Origin: Saprospiraceae bacterium
Lineage (GTDB): Bacteria; Bacteroidota; Bacteroidia; Chitinophagales; Saprospiraceae
Direction of reading: 5' to 3'
Length of the DNA: 38,782 bases
Assembly: GCA_020629315.1 (NCBI GenBank)
Contig: JAHDDO010000021.1
Location: 17,808 to 56,589, forward strand
Shown: positions 16,147 to 25,000 of the stretch, in pieces
Numbering within the stretch: position 1 is the stretch's first letter
Layout of the letters: every line of letters begins with the position of its first letter
Translations under genes and position numbers: made by a program
Notes under the pieces: model-generated
Database searches by the model: none
Seen by the model: the letters and a program-made list of their open reading frames with translations, nothing else
What the model was told of the DNA's origin: nothing

Positions 16147-17070
16147 TTATTTCGCAGGAAAGATTTCAGCCATCATGCAACGCACACTGCCACCGCCATA
16201 CTTTTCAATGGTAGGTATCGACGGAACTAGGATTTCAGTATGCTTGTGAATCGCTTGCAATTGATCCTCTCGTAAACTTTCTTTTGCTGTTTGAGACATT
16301 ACCAAATATGGTTTCTTGCCCGCACCTAAAACCTGTAGCATATTACCTGCAAATTGGTTCATTTGGTCCAATGTGATTTCTATAATCTCTTTATCACTTT
16401 GTGCAAGTGAAGCTATAACATGCTCTCGTTCAACTGCATCTGGAATGCTATCTAAACATATTACGGCAAATTGCTGACCAAGGGCCATCATAACATTCGT
16501 ATGGTAGACCGCTTGGCCGTTCTCATCTTGTGAAAAGAAAGCCACTTTAGTATATCCTAATTTTGAACAAAACTCATCTAGTAATAAGGTATGGGTACGA
16601 GGACTCAAACAGGCATACGCTAATTTATAGGCTCTGTCTAGGATCAAACTACCAGTACCTTCAAGAAAGACTTGTCTATTTTCAAAGGATTCAAAGGCAA
16701 TGCGATGATTATAGTTATATGAATCGACTATATATTGTACATATGACTCTTCTCGTTCCACTCGCCTACTTACGGCATGCATTGGATAGGTGATAATTTC
16801 ACCAGTGGAATGCGTACTAAACCAATTATTTGGAAATACAGCATCTGGTTTTACTGGGTTTTCGGAGTCTTCCATTACAATAACTTCGATTCCTTTCGAT
16901 CGTAAAAGCGATACCATCGAATCGAATTCCCGGATTGCTTCCTGTTTTATTTGCTCTGTATTCTCAGCCCCTGTACTATCTTGAAAAGCATTATTCTCAG
17001 CAGTTTCAGCATTGAATCCAAAACAGGCCGGCTTAACCATCATAATTGTATTAGTGATCATTCTATTCAT
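16147..17070 (-). CDS. ctlX: CtlX-type citrulline/arginine hydrolase (amidinotransferase superfamily)
   Basis: A 307-residue cytoplasmic enzyme of the guanidino-group-modifying superfamily (arginine deiminase, DDAH, amidinotransferase fold). The N-terminal MMVKPACFGFNAET is characteristic of the CtlX group first linked to citrulline use. Expected active-site residues are visible: Asp76 and the PNNWFSTH segment (80-87), Glu137 in FLEGTGS, His190 in VYHTNVMM, and the nucleophile Cys298 in GGGSVRCMMAE. The exact substrate in this organism (arginine, citrulline or a methylated form) is not decided by the sequence. It follows the queuosine-precursor transporter gene by 2 bases and must be co-transcribed with it; I know of no direct metabolic link. 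No other arginine-pathway gene is in the window. Confidence 0.85.
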   Translation of the reverse strand: MNRMITNTIMMVKPACFGFNAETAENNAFQDSTGAENTEQIKQEAIREFDSMVSLLRSKGIEVIVMEDSENPVKPDAVFPNNWFSTHSTGEIITYPMHAVSRRVEREESYVQYIVDSYNYNHRIAFESFENRQVFLEGTGSLILDRAYKLAYACLSPRTHTLLLDEFCSKLGYTKVAFFSQDENGQAVYHTNVMMALGQQFAVICLDSIPDAVEREHVIASLAQSDKEIIEITLDQMNQFAGNMLQVLGAGKKPYLVMSQTAKESLREDQLQAIHKHTEILVPSIPTIEKYGGGSVRCMMAEIFPAK

Positions 17071-17072
17071 AG

Positions 17073-17849
17073 TTATACAGTTAATCTTGCTTCGTTCTTT
17101 AATTGTTGGGCTAAGGCGTCACCGAGATAACGGTCTATTAAGTAATGTGCTGCATAAATGACCGGCGTCAAGCCTACAGCCATTATAAATTTATAGATAT
17201 AATTCACTAAACCTATGGCCAATACCCGACTTAATGGCCAATCTGATCCAATGTAAAATGCAATCATTAAGACTACAAATGAATCAATAAACTGAGAAAC
17301 CAGTGTCGAACCTGTGGCTCGTAACCATACTTTCGATTCGCCAGTTATATTTTTAATTTTTTGAAAGACATAAACATCCACTATTTGTCCAATTAGAAAG
17401 GCTACTAATGAGCCTATTATGATCCAAAGGCCTTGTCCAAAAATCTTTCTGAAGGCCAAATCCATATCACTCAGGCCAGGCCCTTCTCCAATCATGCCCG
17501 ATTCATGTTGCCACCAACTATTCGGACTTAAATGGATGGCCAAAAAAACCATCAGGAAAGCGTAAAGTATTAAGAAAACCGTAAGAAAAGATAGCCTTTG
17601 TACACCCTTCTTCCCGTAATATTCATTTATGACATCTGTCATAACGAACACCACAGGCCATAAAACAACGCCAGCAGTAAGATTGAATCCAAGGTTTGAT
17701 TCACCAAAAAAAGTAAATGAGGCTTGTGGCAAACCCAAGGTTTGCTCTAGCGAAAAGATCTTTACACCGATGAATTCCGCTAAAATGGCATTGCAAATGA
17801 AGAAACCTGCTAATACAATGAACAATTTGCCCCCTTTTCCGATATTCAT
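17073..17849 (-). CDS. yhhQ: Queuosine precursor transporter (YhhQ/DUF165 family)
   Basis: A 258-residue inner-membrane protein with about six hydrophobic segments. The family signature VVFVMTDVINEYYGKKGVQR (about residues 65-84) is clear, along with the conserved IGQIVDVYVFQKIK and STLVSQFIDSFVV segments. Members import queuine or preQ0/preQ1, used to modify tRNA at position 34. Bacteroidota members often replace or supplement de novo queuosine synthesis; no que/tgt gene is in this window. It is the first gene of a two-gene unit with ctlX. Its upstream region is shared with the divergent Hsp70 gene and holds the repeated sites at 17867-17918. Expression could be under preQ1 control, but I see no preQ1 riboswitch fold there. 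Confidence 0.9.
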   Translation of the reverse strand: MNIGKGGKLFIVLAGFFICNAILAEFIGVKIFSLEQTLGLPQASFTFFGESNLGFNLTAGVVLWPVVFVMTDVINEYYGKKGVQRLSFLTVFLILYAFLMVFLAIHLSPNSWWQHESGMIGEGPGLSDMDLAFRKIFGQGLWIIIGSLVAFLIGQIVDVYVFQKIKNITGESKVWLRATGSTLVSQFIDSFVVLMIAFYIGSDWPLSRVLAIGLVNYIYKFIMAVGLTPVIYAAHYLIDRYLGDALAQQLKNEARLTV

Positions 17850-17866
17850 AAATGGTATATAGGATT

Positions 17867-17918
17867 TAATAGCTAAGCTATTAGAGTTTATCGTAAAATC
17901 TAAATTTATTAGCTAAGC
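17867..17918. promoter_or_regulatory. Palindrome and 9-bp direct repeat in a divergent promoter region
   Basis: A 17-base near-perfect palindrome TAATAGCTAAGCTATTA (17867-17883, single central base) contains TAGCTAAGC, which recurs 40 bases later at 17910-17918. The second copy also includes the palindrome TTAGCTAA. The region (17850-17948) separates the transporter gene from the divergent Hsp70 gene. Sites of this kind often bind a dimeric regulator; the regulator is unknown. Confidence 0.4.
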
Positions 17919-17948
17919 AAAAATTACTTTTACGTCCTTTATTACAAT

Positions 17949-19784
17949 ATGGCTAAAATTCCCATTAATATAAAAGAGGCCAGTGTGGACATTGGCCCAG
18001 AAAAAAAATCTAGAATAGTAGGCATCGATCTAGGTACGACTAATAGTCTAGTAGCTATAATCGAGGACGGTAAATCCATCGTCTTACGAAGCCATGAAGC
18101 CGGTACAGGTTTAGTTCCTTCCGTTATACACTTTACAGATTCAGACACCCCTATTGTGGGCAAGGAGGGCTTAGCTATGTTACTGACACATCCAGAGCGG
18201 ACCATATACTCAAGTAAACGGCTCTTAGGCAAATCGCTCAAAGATTTAGCTGAAAAATATAAGCCGGCTTATCAACTCATTGAATCCGAGAATAAAGACG
18301 CTTTAATCAGAGTAAAGGTGGGTGATAAGAATTATACACCCATAGACCTAGCTGCATTGATCTTACTAGAATTAAAGAATAGAGCTGAAGTATTGCTAGG
18401 TGAGTCGATCACTAAATGTGTAATCACTGTTCCTGCCTACTTCAATGATATACAAAGGCAGGCGACCCGAGATGCGGGAAAATTGGCTGGCTTAGAAGTA
18501 CTCCGAATCATCAATGAACCTACGGCTGCTTCGCTTGCCTATGGAATGAGTCACTACGAGAATGAGACCAAAAATGTGGCCGTTTATGATTTGGGAGGTG
18601 GTACTTTTGATGTAAGTATTCTTAGTTTAGATGAAGGCGTTTTCGAGGTTTTATCCACGCATGGCGATACGCATTTAGGAGGTGATGATTTTGATGCCGT
18701 TCTAATAGAACTTTTGAAAGAAAAATCACTTGATTTACCTGATAATGCCTTACGAATTAGTGCTGAAAAAATTAAAAAGCATTTGAGCTTCAATGCGCAC
18801 TATCAAGATGAGAACAATCCTGATATTCAAGTGAGTCGGAGTGAGTTTGAAGCATTGATTCAGCCTTTAATTGATCGTACTTTATTCTCCTGTCAGCAAG
18901 CCCTTGAAGATTCTGGTCTTTCCAAAAACGAGCTCGATGCGGTAATTATGGTAGGTGGTTCCAGTAGGATTCCAGCCATTAAATCGGCCGTTAGTACCTT
19001 CTTTAATCAAAAAGTCAAGGATGACATTGACCCAGATAAAGTAGTGGCTATGGGCGCTGCGATTCAGGCGGATATATTAGCTGGAAATCGTAAGGATATA
19101 TTATTGTTAGATGTCACACCCTTGTCTCTCGGTATAGAAACGGTAGGCGGGTTAATGGATGTAATCATCCCTAGAAATACAAAAGTGCCCCACAGGGCAG
19201 GCAGGCAATATACTACCTCTGTGGATGGGCAACAACATCTAAAGGTAAATGTATTTCAAGGTGAAAGAGATCTGGTAAAAGACAATAGAAATTTAGGCCT
19301 ATTTATACTCAAGAATATTCCAGCGATGCCAGCTGGAATACCCAAAATTGAAATACAATTTTTATTGGATGCAGATGGCATTTTACGGGTGAAAGCCATG
19401 GAGACAAGGAGTAATACCAGCGCAGAGATACAGATTCAATCTCGCTATGGAATTGATGAAGAAGGGATGGGTGCTATGTTATTGGATTCACTTAAAAATG
19501 CTGAATCTGACATGAGTAGCCGAGCGATCATAGAAGCCACGAATGAAGCTAATGCCGTTTTATTAGCCGCTGATAAATTTATTAGGCAAAATGGCAGTTG
19601 GTTATCAAGTGATCAAAAATCAATGATAACAGAAAAATCTGAGCTGCTCAGAACGGCCATTGAAACCCGAGAAAAAGATGCTATCCTTAATGCGATGGAC
19701 ATCTTGAACGAATATACACGTCCACTTGCCGAAATAGCATTGGACAAAAATATCCAAGCACATTTAAAGGATAAACAAATCTAA
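17949..19784 (+). CDS. Hsp70-family chaperone, HscA-like
   Basis: A 611-residue Hsp70, close to HscA length (~615) and shorter than DnaK (~640). The ATPase domain has phosphate loop 1 IDLGTTNS (26-33), [10 protein letters not shown] with [12 protein letters not shown], phosphate loop 2 [11 protein letters not shown] (~218) and [10 protein letters not shown] (~336). The substrate-binding domain is at ~385-505 ([18 protein letters not shown]), and the segment [15 protein letters not shown] with [12 protein letters not shown] resembles HscA more than DnaK. A helical lid follows and there is no long acidic C-terminal tail. HscA helps IscU hand over Fe-S clusters, but none of iscU, hscB or fdx is nearby. 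Instead the gene is followed after 3 bases by a magnesium-chelatase-like AAA+ gene, so a partnership with that ATPase is more likely here (inference). The gene could equally be called a specialised second DnaK. Confidence 0.85.
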   Translation: MAKIPINIKEASVDIGPEKKSRIVGIDLGTTNSLVAIIEDGKSIVLRSHEAGTGLVPSVIHFTDSDTPIVGKEGLAMLLTHPERTIYSSKRLLGKSLKDLAEKYKPAYQLIESENKDALIRVKVGDKNYTPIDLAALILLELKNRAEVLLGESITKCVITVPAYFNDIQRQATRDAGKLAGLEVLRIINEPTAASLAYGMSHYENETKNVAVYDLGGGTFDVSILSLDEGVFEVLSTHGDTHLGGDDFDAVLIELLKEKSLDLPDNALRISAEKIKKHLSFNAHYQDENNPDIQVSRSEFEALIQPLIDRTLFSCQQALEDSGLSKNELDAVIMVGGSSRIPAIKSAVSTFFNQKVKDDIDPDKVVAMGAAIQADILAGNRKDILLLDVTPLSLGIETVGGLMDVIIPRNTKVPHRAGRQYTTSVDGQQHLKVNVFQGERDLVKDNRNLGLFILKNIPAMPAGIPKIEIQFLLDADGILRVKAMETRSNTSAEIQIQSRYGIDEEGMGAMLLDSLKNAESDMSSRAIIEATNEANAVLLAADKFIRQNGSWLSSDQKSMITEKSELLRTAIETREKDAILNAMDILNEYTRPLAEIALDKNIQAHLKDKQI

Positions 19785-19787
19785 TAC

Positions 19788-21266
19788 ATGGATCATACGA
19801 AGATTAAGACCCTAGGAGAACTGAAAGCGTCCGACTATGCGCCACAGTCTATTCGGGAGGAAATGAGGCAGAATTTAATCAAAAGAATGCAATCAGGAGA
19901 GACTAGCTTTCCAGGGATTGTTGGATTTGACGATACCGTTATTCCCGATTTGGAACGAGCTATTTTATCAAAGCATAATATATTATTATTAGGTTTGCGA
20001 GGTCAAGCAAAAACTAGAATTGCCCGTCTTTGCCAAACTCTTTTAGATGACTATATCCCTGTCATCGAAGGTAGTGAGATCAATGATGATCCCTTAGCCC
20101 CTATCAGCCGCTTTGGTAAAGATATTGTAGCGGAGATGGGTGATAAAACACCGGTACGTTGGTTGCATAGAGATGAGCGATATGTCGAAAAATTAGCTAC
20201 ACCAGATGTGAGTATTGCAGATCTTGTAGGGGATGTAGATCCAATAAAAGCCGCTACCTTAAAGTTGCCATACTCGGATGAGCGTGTCATCCATTTTGGG
20301 CTTATTACAAGAGCGCATAGATGTATTTTTGTAATAAACGAACTCCCAGATTTACAGGCTAGAATTCAAGTTTCACTCTTCAATATATTGCAAGAAGAAG
20401 ATCTTCAAATTCGAGGTTTTAAATTACGTTTACCCTTAGATGTTCAGTTCATATTTACTGCTAACCCTGAGGATTATACGAATCGAGGTTCGATAATCAC
20501 ACCGCTTAAGGATAGGATTGAAAGTCAAATATTGACGCACTACCCGACCAGTATAGAAATAGCTAAACAGATCACACAACAAGAAGCTAAGGTCCATGAT
20601 GACACTAAGGAATTAATCCAAGTTTCTGAGATGCTTAAAGATCTATTAGAGTATTTCGTTTTTGAATTGCGTGAAAGCGAGCTTACTGATGAGAAAAGTG
20701 GCGTATCAGCCCGATTGAGTATTGCCGCTTATGAAAATTTGATTTCGACTGCAGAGCGACGTATGATTCTAAATAAGGAAACAAAAACGCAAGCAAGGCT
20801 TAGTGACTTTTGGGGTATTATTCCCGCTGTTACCGGCAAAGTAGAATTAGTCTACGAGGGTGAACAAATAGGTCCCTATAATGTTGCCATCAATATTCTA
20901 AATGAAGCTATTAAACAGGTTTTTCTTGACTATTTCCCACACCCTGAAAAATGGGATAATGATGGTGACAACGATCCATATGGTGCTGTCAAATTATGGT
21001 TTGCAGATGGAAATGAAATTGATCTGCCTATCGACCTAGATTCTAAAACCTATCAGCAGTCCTTGGAAAATATCCCAGGCTTAACGGGTAGAATCAATGA
21101 TCTGGATATTTCATCAGATGAAAAACTAGTCTTCAGGGAATTACTATTAAATGGCTTAGCGGCCTTTCAAATAATCGGAAAACAAATAGTAAATAACAAT
21201 GTCAGTTTTAGAGATGAGCTAGGCAATATGCTTGATGATCTAGACGATGATTATAACTTAAATTAA
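19788..21266 (+). CDS. Magnesium-chelatase-like AAA+ ATPase (MoxR/ChlI-type)
   Basis: A 492-residue cytoplasmic AAA+ protein. Walker A is GLRGQAKT (69-76). The Walker B position is IFVINELPDL (180-189), with Asn184 where most AAA+ proteins have Asp and Glu185 kept. Sensor 1 is FTANPEDYTNRG (~223-234), and TPLKDRIESQI (~239) probably carries the arginine finger. The wording INELPDL...ARIQV and ANPEDYTNRG...TPLKDR is shared with the actinobacterial Rv0958 type of magnesium-chelatase-related proteins, not with real BchI/ChlI; no tetrapyrrole genes are present. Such ATPases usually act with a VWA-domain (MIDAS) protein encoded next door to remodel or metal-load a client; no VWA gene follows here. 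The gene starts 3 bases after the Hsp70 stop, so they form one unit. A long acidic tail (about 440-492) ends in DDLDDDYNLN. Function is inferred only at family level. Confidence 0.88.
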   Translation: MDHTKIKTLGELKASDYAPQSIREEMRQNLIKRMQSGETSFPGIVGFDDTVIPDLERAILSKHNILLLGLRGQAKTRIARLCQTLLDDYIPVIEGSEINDDPLAPISRFGKDIVAEMGDKTPVRWLHRDERYVEKLATPDVSIADLVGDVDPIKAATLKLPYSDERVIHFGLITRAHRCIFVINELPDLQARIQVSLFNILQEEDLQIRGFKLRLPLDVQFIFTANPEDYTNRGSIITPLKDRIESQILTHYPTSIEIAKQITQQEAKVHDDTKELIQVSEMLKDLLEYFVFELRESELTDEKSGVSARLSIAAYENLISTAERRMILNKETKTQARLSDFWGIIPAVTGKVELVYEGEQIGPYNVAINILNEAIKQVFLDYFPHPEKWDNDGDNDPYGAVKLWFADGNEIDLPIDLDSKTYQQSLENIPGLTGRINDLDISSDEKLVFRELLLNGLAAFQIIGKQIVNNNVSFRDELGNMLDDLDDDYNLN

Positions 21267-21293
21267 AAAAGGCCGGTCTGTAGCCGGCCTTTT
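21267..21293. terminator. Bidirectional terminator between the AAA+ gene and the beta-barrel gene
   Basis: A perfect 10-bp stem, AAAAGGCCGG (21267-21276) with CCGGCCTTTT (21284-21293), and a 7-base loop start directly after the stop codon at 21266. A/T runs on both sides suit both directions; the convergent gene ends at 21297. Confidence 0.85.
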
Positions 21294-21296
21294 CCA

Positions 21297-22025
21297 TTAT
21301 CTTCTTTTCTTCTTTCTTTTCTTCTTTTTCCTTGAACTCGATTTTCGTCGATCGCTATCTCTATCCCTTTCATCGACCTCCATTTCATCATCTCCCGAAA
21401 ACCCACTCAATTGTCGAGGGGTTGGAAAGCTATATCCTAATCGAATATGAGCAGCGCCTCCTCGCCTATCCAAACCATTTTCCAAACCAATCACAACTGG
21501 CCTGATGTAATAACTATAACCAAAATCTACAGAGAAATTTTTGTTAATGTAATGCTTGTATCCCAATGTAGGTGCTATCCCAATCATGGTCGTTCTTCGA
21601 TCTGCTAAGGCAATGCCAAATTGTTCTTCATAATCGGTAAAATACGTATCGTCGATACTCATTTGATTCGAAACGGTTACGATAGCCCCGACATAAGAAC
21701 CAAATCCTTCGAAATCTCTAAATCCATTGAGAAAGTACTTTTTGGCTTGCAAATGGACATCTAGAAATCGTCTATTATATCCATCAAAAAAAAGCCCACT
21801 TATAGTCGTACTATCCATCGGTGCAGACCCTACAATGAATAAGTTATCAGATCTAGACGTCAAGCCTGCCTCAAAACCCCATTTCTCTGTATGGTATTCC
21901 AGTCCGAGGTATGGGATATTCAAAACTTTCAAACCCATTTTAGCCGTATATCCTTGGCTAAAACTAAGCTGTGCCGTACTCACAAAAAGGAGCAGACAAA
22001 AAAGTGTTCTTAGTTGTTTAATCAT
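21297..22025 (-). CDS. Outer-membrane beta-barrel-like protein with polybasic C-terminal tail
   Basis: A 242-residue exported protein. The signal peptide is at residues 1-23 (TAQLSFS|Q). Residues ~24-205 show alternating aromatic and polar strands (LGLEYHTEKWGFEAG, IGIAPTLGYKHY, FSVDFGYSYYI, AHIRLGYSF), as in small Bacteroidota outer-membrane barrels. After the last strand comes an acidic linker (GDDEMEVDERDRD) and then a tail whose last eleven residues are all Lys or Arg. A barrel normally ends on an aromatic residue for BAM recognition (here the YSF near 205), so the tail would be an extension on the periplasmic side. It could bind peptidoglycan, LPS phosphates or nucleic acid; this is not known. 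The gene begins 12 bases after the smc stop codon and is probably co-transcribed with it. I do not recognise a named family. Confidence 0.75.
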   Translation of the reverse strand: MIKQLRTLFCLLLFVSTAQLSFSQGYTAKMGLKVLNIPYLGLEYHTEKWGFEAGLTSRSDNLFIVGSAPMDSTTISGLFFDGYNRRFLDVHLQAKKYFLNGFRDFEGFGSYVGAIVTVSNQMSIDDTYFTDYEEQFGIALADRRTTMIGIAPTLGYKHYINKNFSVDFGYSYYIRPVVIGLENGLDRRGGAAHIRLGYSFPTPRQLSGFSGDDEMEVDERDRDSDRRKSSSRKKKKRKKKRR

Positions 22026-22037
22026 ATATAATGTGTT

Positions 22038-25000
22038 CTAATTTACCAGCGCATCGTATTGCTTCACGGATTCTTTATCTCTAAAATCAACCGCACTCAT
22101 TTCAGATACCCCTACCTCTTGCATATATACTCCATAAAGTACGTCTACGTCACGCATCGTCGCTTTATTATGCGTGATGAGTATAAATTGAGAGTTATCT
22201 GAAAACCTTCGTATCAAGTTTGTGAATTTATCTACATTCCTATCATCCAACGGTGCATCTACCTCATCAAGTATACAGAAAGGCGCGGGCTTCAGAAGAT
22301 ATAAGGAGAACAGTAAAGCAGTCGCCGTTAAGGTTTTTTCTCCCCCAGATAATTGACTAAGAGATTTAGGCCGCTTTCCTTTAGGTTTAGCTATGATTTC
22401 AATCTTAGAGTCCAATGGATTTTCCTCATCGAGTAAGATCAAATCACAATCATCATCTTCAGTAAAGAGCGTACGGAAGGTTACCTGGAAATTTTCTTTT
22501 ACTTGAGTGAAGGCATCCAAGTACCGTTGTGTTGCGGTTTCTTCAATCTCCTTTATCGTTTTTTGAAGATCTTCTTGGGCGTAAAGAATGTCATCACGTT
22601 GGGAGACTATATAATCGTATCTCTCCTTGATTTCTTCATAGGCTGTAATGGCCATCGGATTAATATCTCCGTAGTTAGCTAATCGATTCCGGAGTTTTTC
22701 AGCCTCCATACCCACATTCTCAACTTTACTGAAGTCTTCCGTAACCTCAAATTCTTGCAGCTCCTTACTATCCAAGTTAAACTCGATTTGCATCCGATTA
22801 TGTACCTCTTTTTCTTGGAACGAAAAGGTATGTACTTTTTCGCCAATCTCGTTTTCAAGAGATTGGGTTTGCATCGATTGGCTGTTAAGCTCTCTGATGG
22901 ATTTTTCTAATTCATGGACCTCACCTCTTTTTGCGAAGTAGGTTTCCTCGGCTTTGTTTAAGGCACTTGCTTGGTCCGTTTTATTTTGCAACAAGGCTTT
23001 TAAATCTGTTTCGTTAGCATGTAGCGCTGATTTCACCTCAGCAATTTCTGCGTCCAGATTCCCTATTTGATTTTTATCTTGTCCAATGCTATTTGTTAAC
23101 CTAGAAATATTTTCGCCAAGGTTAGCCAATTCTGATTTAGTTAGATTCGAGACATTTTGTGCTTGAAGGTAAGCTACGTTCTTTGCATTAAAGGCTTCTT
23201 GATACCCATTCAAAGTCAGCTGTGCTTTAGCAAGAGCATCAGATCGATCTTTAATTTTAGCTTCGGCTTCAGCAAAAGAGACCGCGATTGTCTTCAGCTT
23301 TTTTTCATTGTCTTTAATACCTAGTTCGAATCTCGAGATAGCGGCTTCCTTGTCTGTAAATACTGCTTCTTTTTCGCCTACGACACTATTGGCTGATTCT
23401 AGCCCTTGTTCCAAGCTACTCATTTGAAAATCGAGTCTGTCCAATGCCAATTCTTTTTGACGCAATTGCTCTTCCATCTCTAAAGCTGGATTGGCTTCGA
23501 TCTTCTTTTCTATGACTTCTAAAGCACTTGTTTCCTTAGCTATTTGTTTTTCAATTTGCAGTATTTCTTTTTCTAAGGATTGTAATATTTTTTTACGTCC
23601 AATTTTCTTCCCTTCAAAAAGACCTTTGGACCCACCGCTTATGGTGTAAGGTGTCATCACCCAATTTCCTGTAGTATTGATAATTACCGCATCATCCGAT
23701 CTTTGTGTTTGCTCATCCGACAAGTATGCGTCCCCAAATAAATGGACCATTAATGGGTGGTATTTGGAATCATATTTTATGACATCGAGCACTGCGGTTA
23801 GACCGTCCTTAGAGGCAGGCGCGGCTAGTTTTTGTGTAAATTTTGAAAGCACAAAAAACTTGGCGCGGCCTTTTTGGCCATTTCGTAGTAGTTCAATGGC
23901 ATCAAAGGCAGCTTTCTCCGTTTCTGCAATAAAGTGATTGATGTACGGCTCAATAAAACGTTCTACAGCATCTCTATACTTAGGTTCACATTCAAATGCT
24001 TCACTCAGCATCGGCAGCTTGCCCTTGTAGTGATCATATAGAAACTTTACAGAAGCCGGAAACCCTTCCATTGAATCAACCATACTCTTCATCAGGTTAA
24101 ATTCATTCTGCTTCTTATCCAAGCTTCGCTGATTTAACTCAAGCTGCTCTTTTAGGCCATCGCGTTCTTCTTGCATCTCACGCAAGGCTGTCAAGGCTTT
24201 ACCTTGTTTTGACCTAACTGCATCTAATTCGGTGACTAACTTTGATTTGTCATTTGACATTTTATCGAACAACGATTGCTTGCCATCTCTATCGGATTTT
24301 AATTGCTGTATTTCTAATTGTCGACCTTCCCGTGCTTGTGTTTCTGTCTGCAATGAATTTTTAAGAATAGCTATATCCTTTTCCAAGTCAAATTTCAGTC
24401 TTGTCACTTCATCAAAAGCTGCATTCTCACTATCGATCTCTTTATGGATCTCATCAAATTGCCCTTGGAATGTCTCTAATTGCGTTTTGGCCGATTGCAT
24501 TTCCGACAGTAAACCTTGCTCAGCTTCATTTCGCTCCGACCCTTGCAGCTCTAATTCTGCTTTGCGCTGTTCATAATGGTTTAGTTGGCTTTCGTAGTTA
24601 CGTATTTGTTCTTTTAGCTGCATTTGATTTCGTTCGAACAACTCTACTTTTTGTTGACGAACTTTTATATCATTCTCAAGATTTCGAATCTGCTCAAATA
24701 ACTGATTCGTTTCCTTCTGATTTGAACTTAAGGCTTGCTCTAATCCTATGCTCTCAGACTGAGCCTTTTCTAAAGCCGCTTGCTCATTTCGCAATTGCGT
24801 TTGTAAGTGTAGCTTTTTGTCTTTTGCTTCTGCTAATTGGGTACGCAAATTTTGACTTTTCTCTTTAAGTTCAGCTAGCTTAGTACGACTGGCTACAATC
24901 TGTATTTGCTTATACTTTTCCTTTAGAGCAAAATACCGCTCTGTTCTCTTGGCTTGTTTTTCCAAGCCCTTCATATTGGTTTCTAATTCGAACAATAGAT

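Noticed and set aside
17850-17948. preQ1 riboswitch ahead of the queuosine-precursor transporter
   Set aside because: I found no C-rich loop with the short A-rich tail and pseudoknot partner expected of preQ1 riboswitches; only the palindromic repeats are visible.
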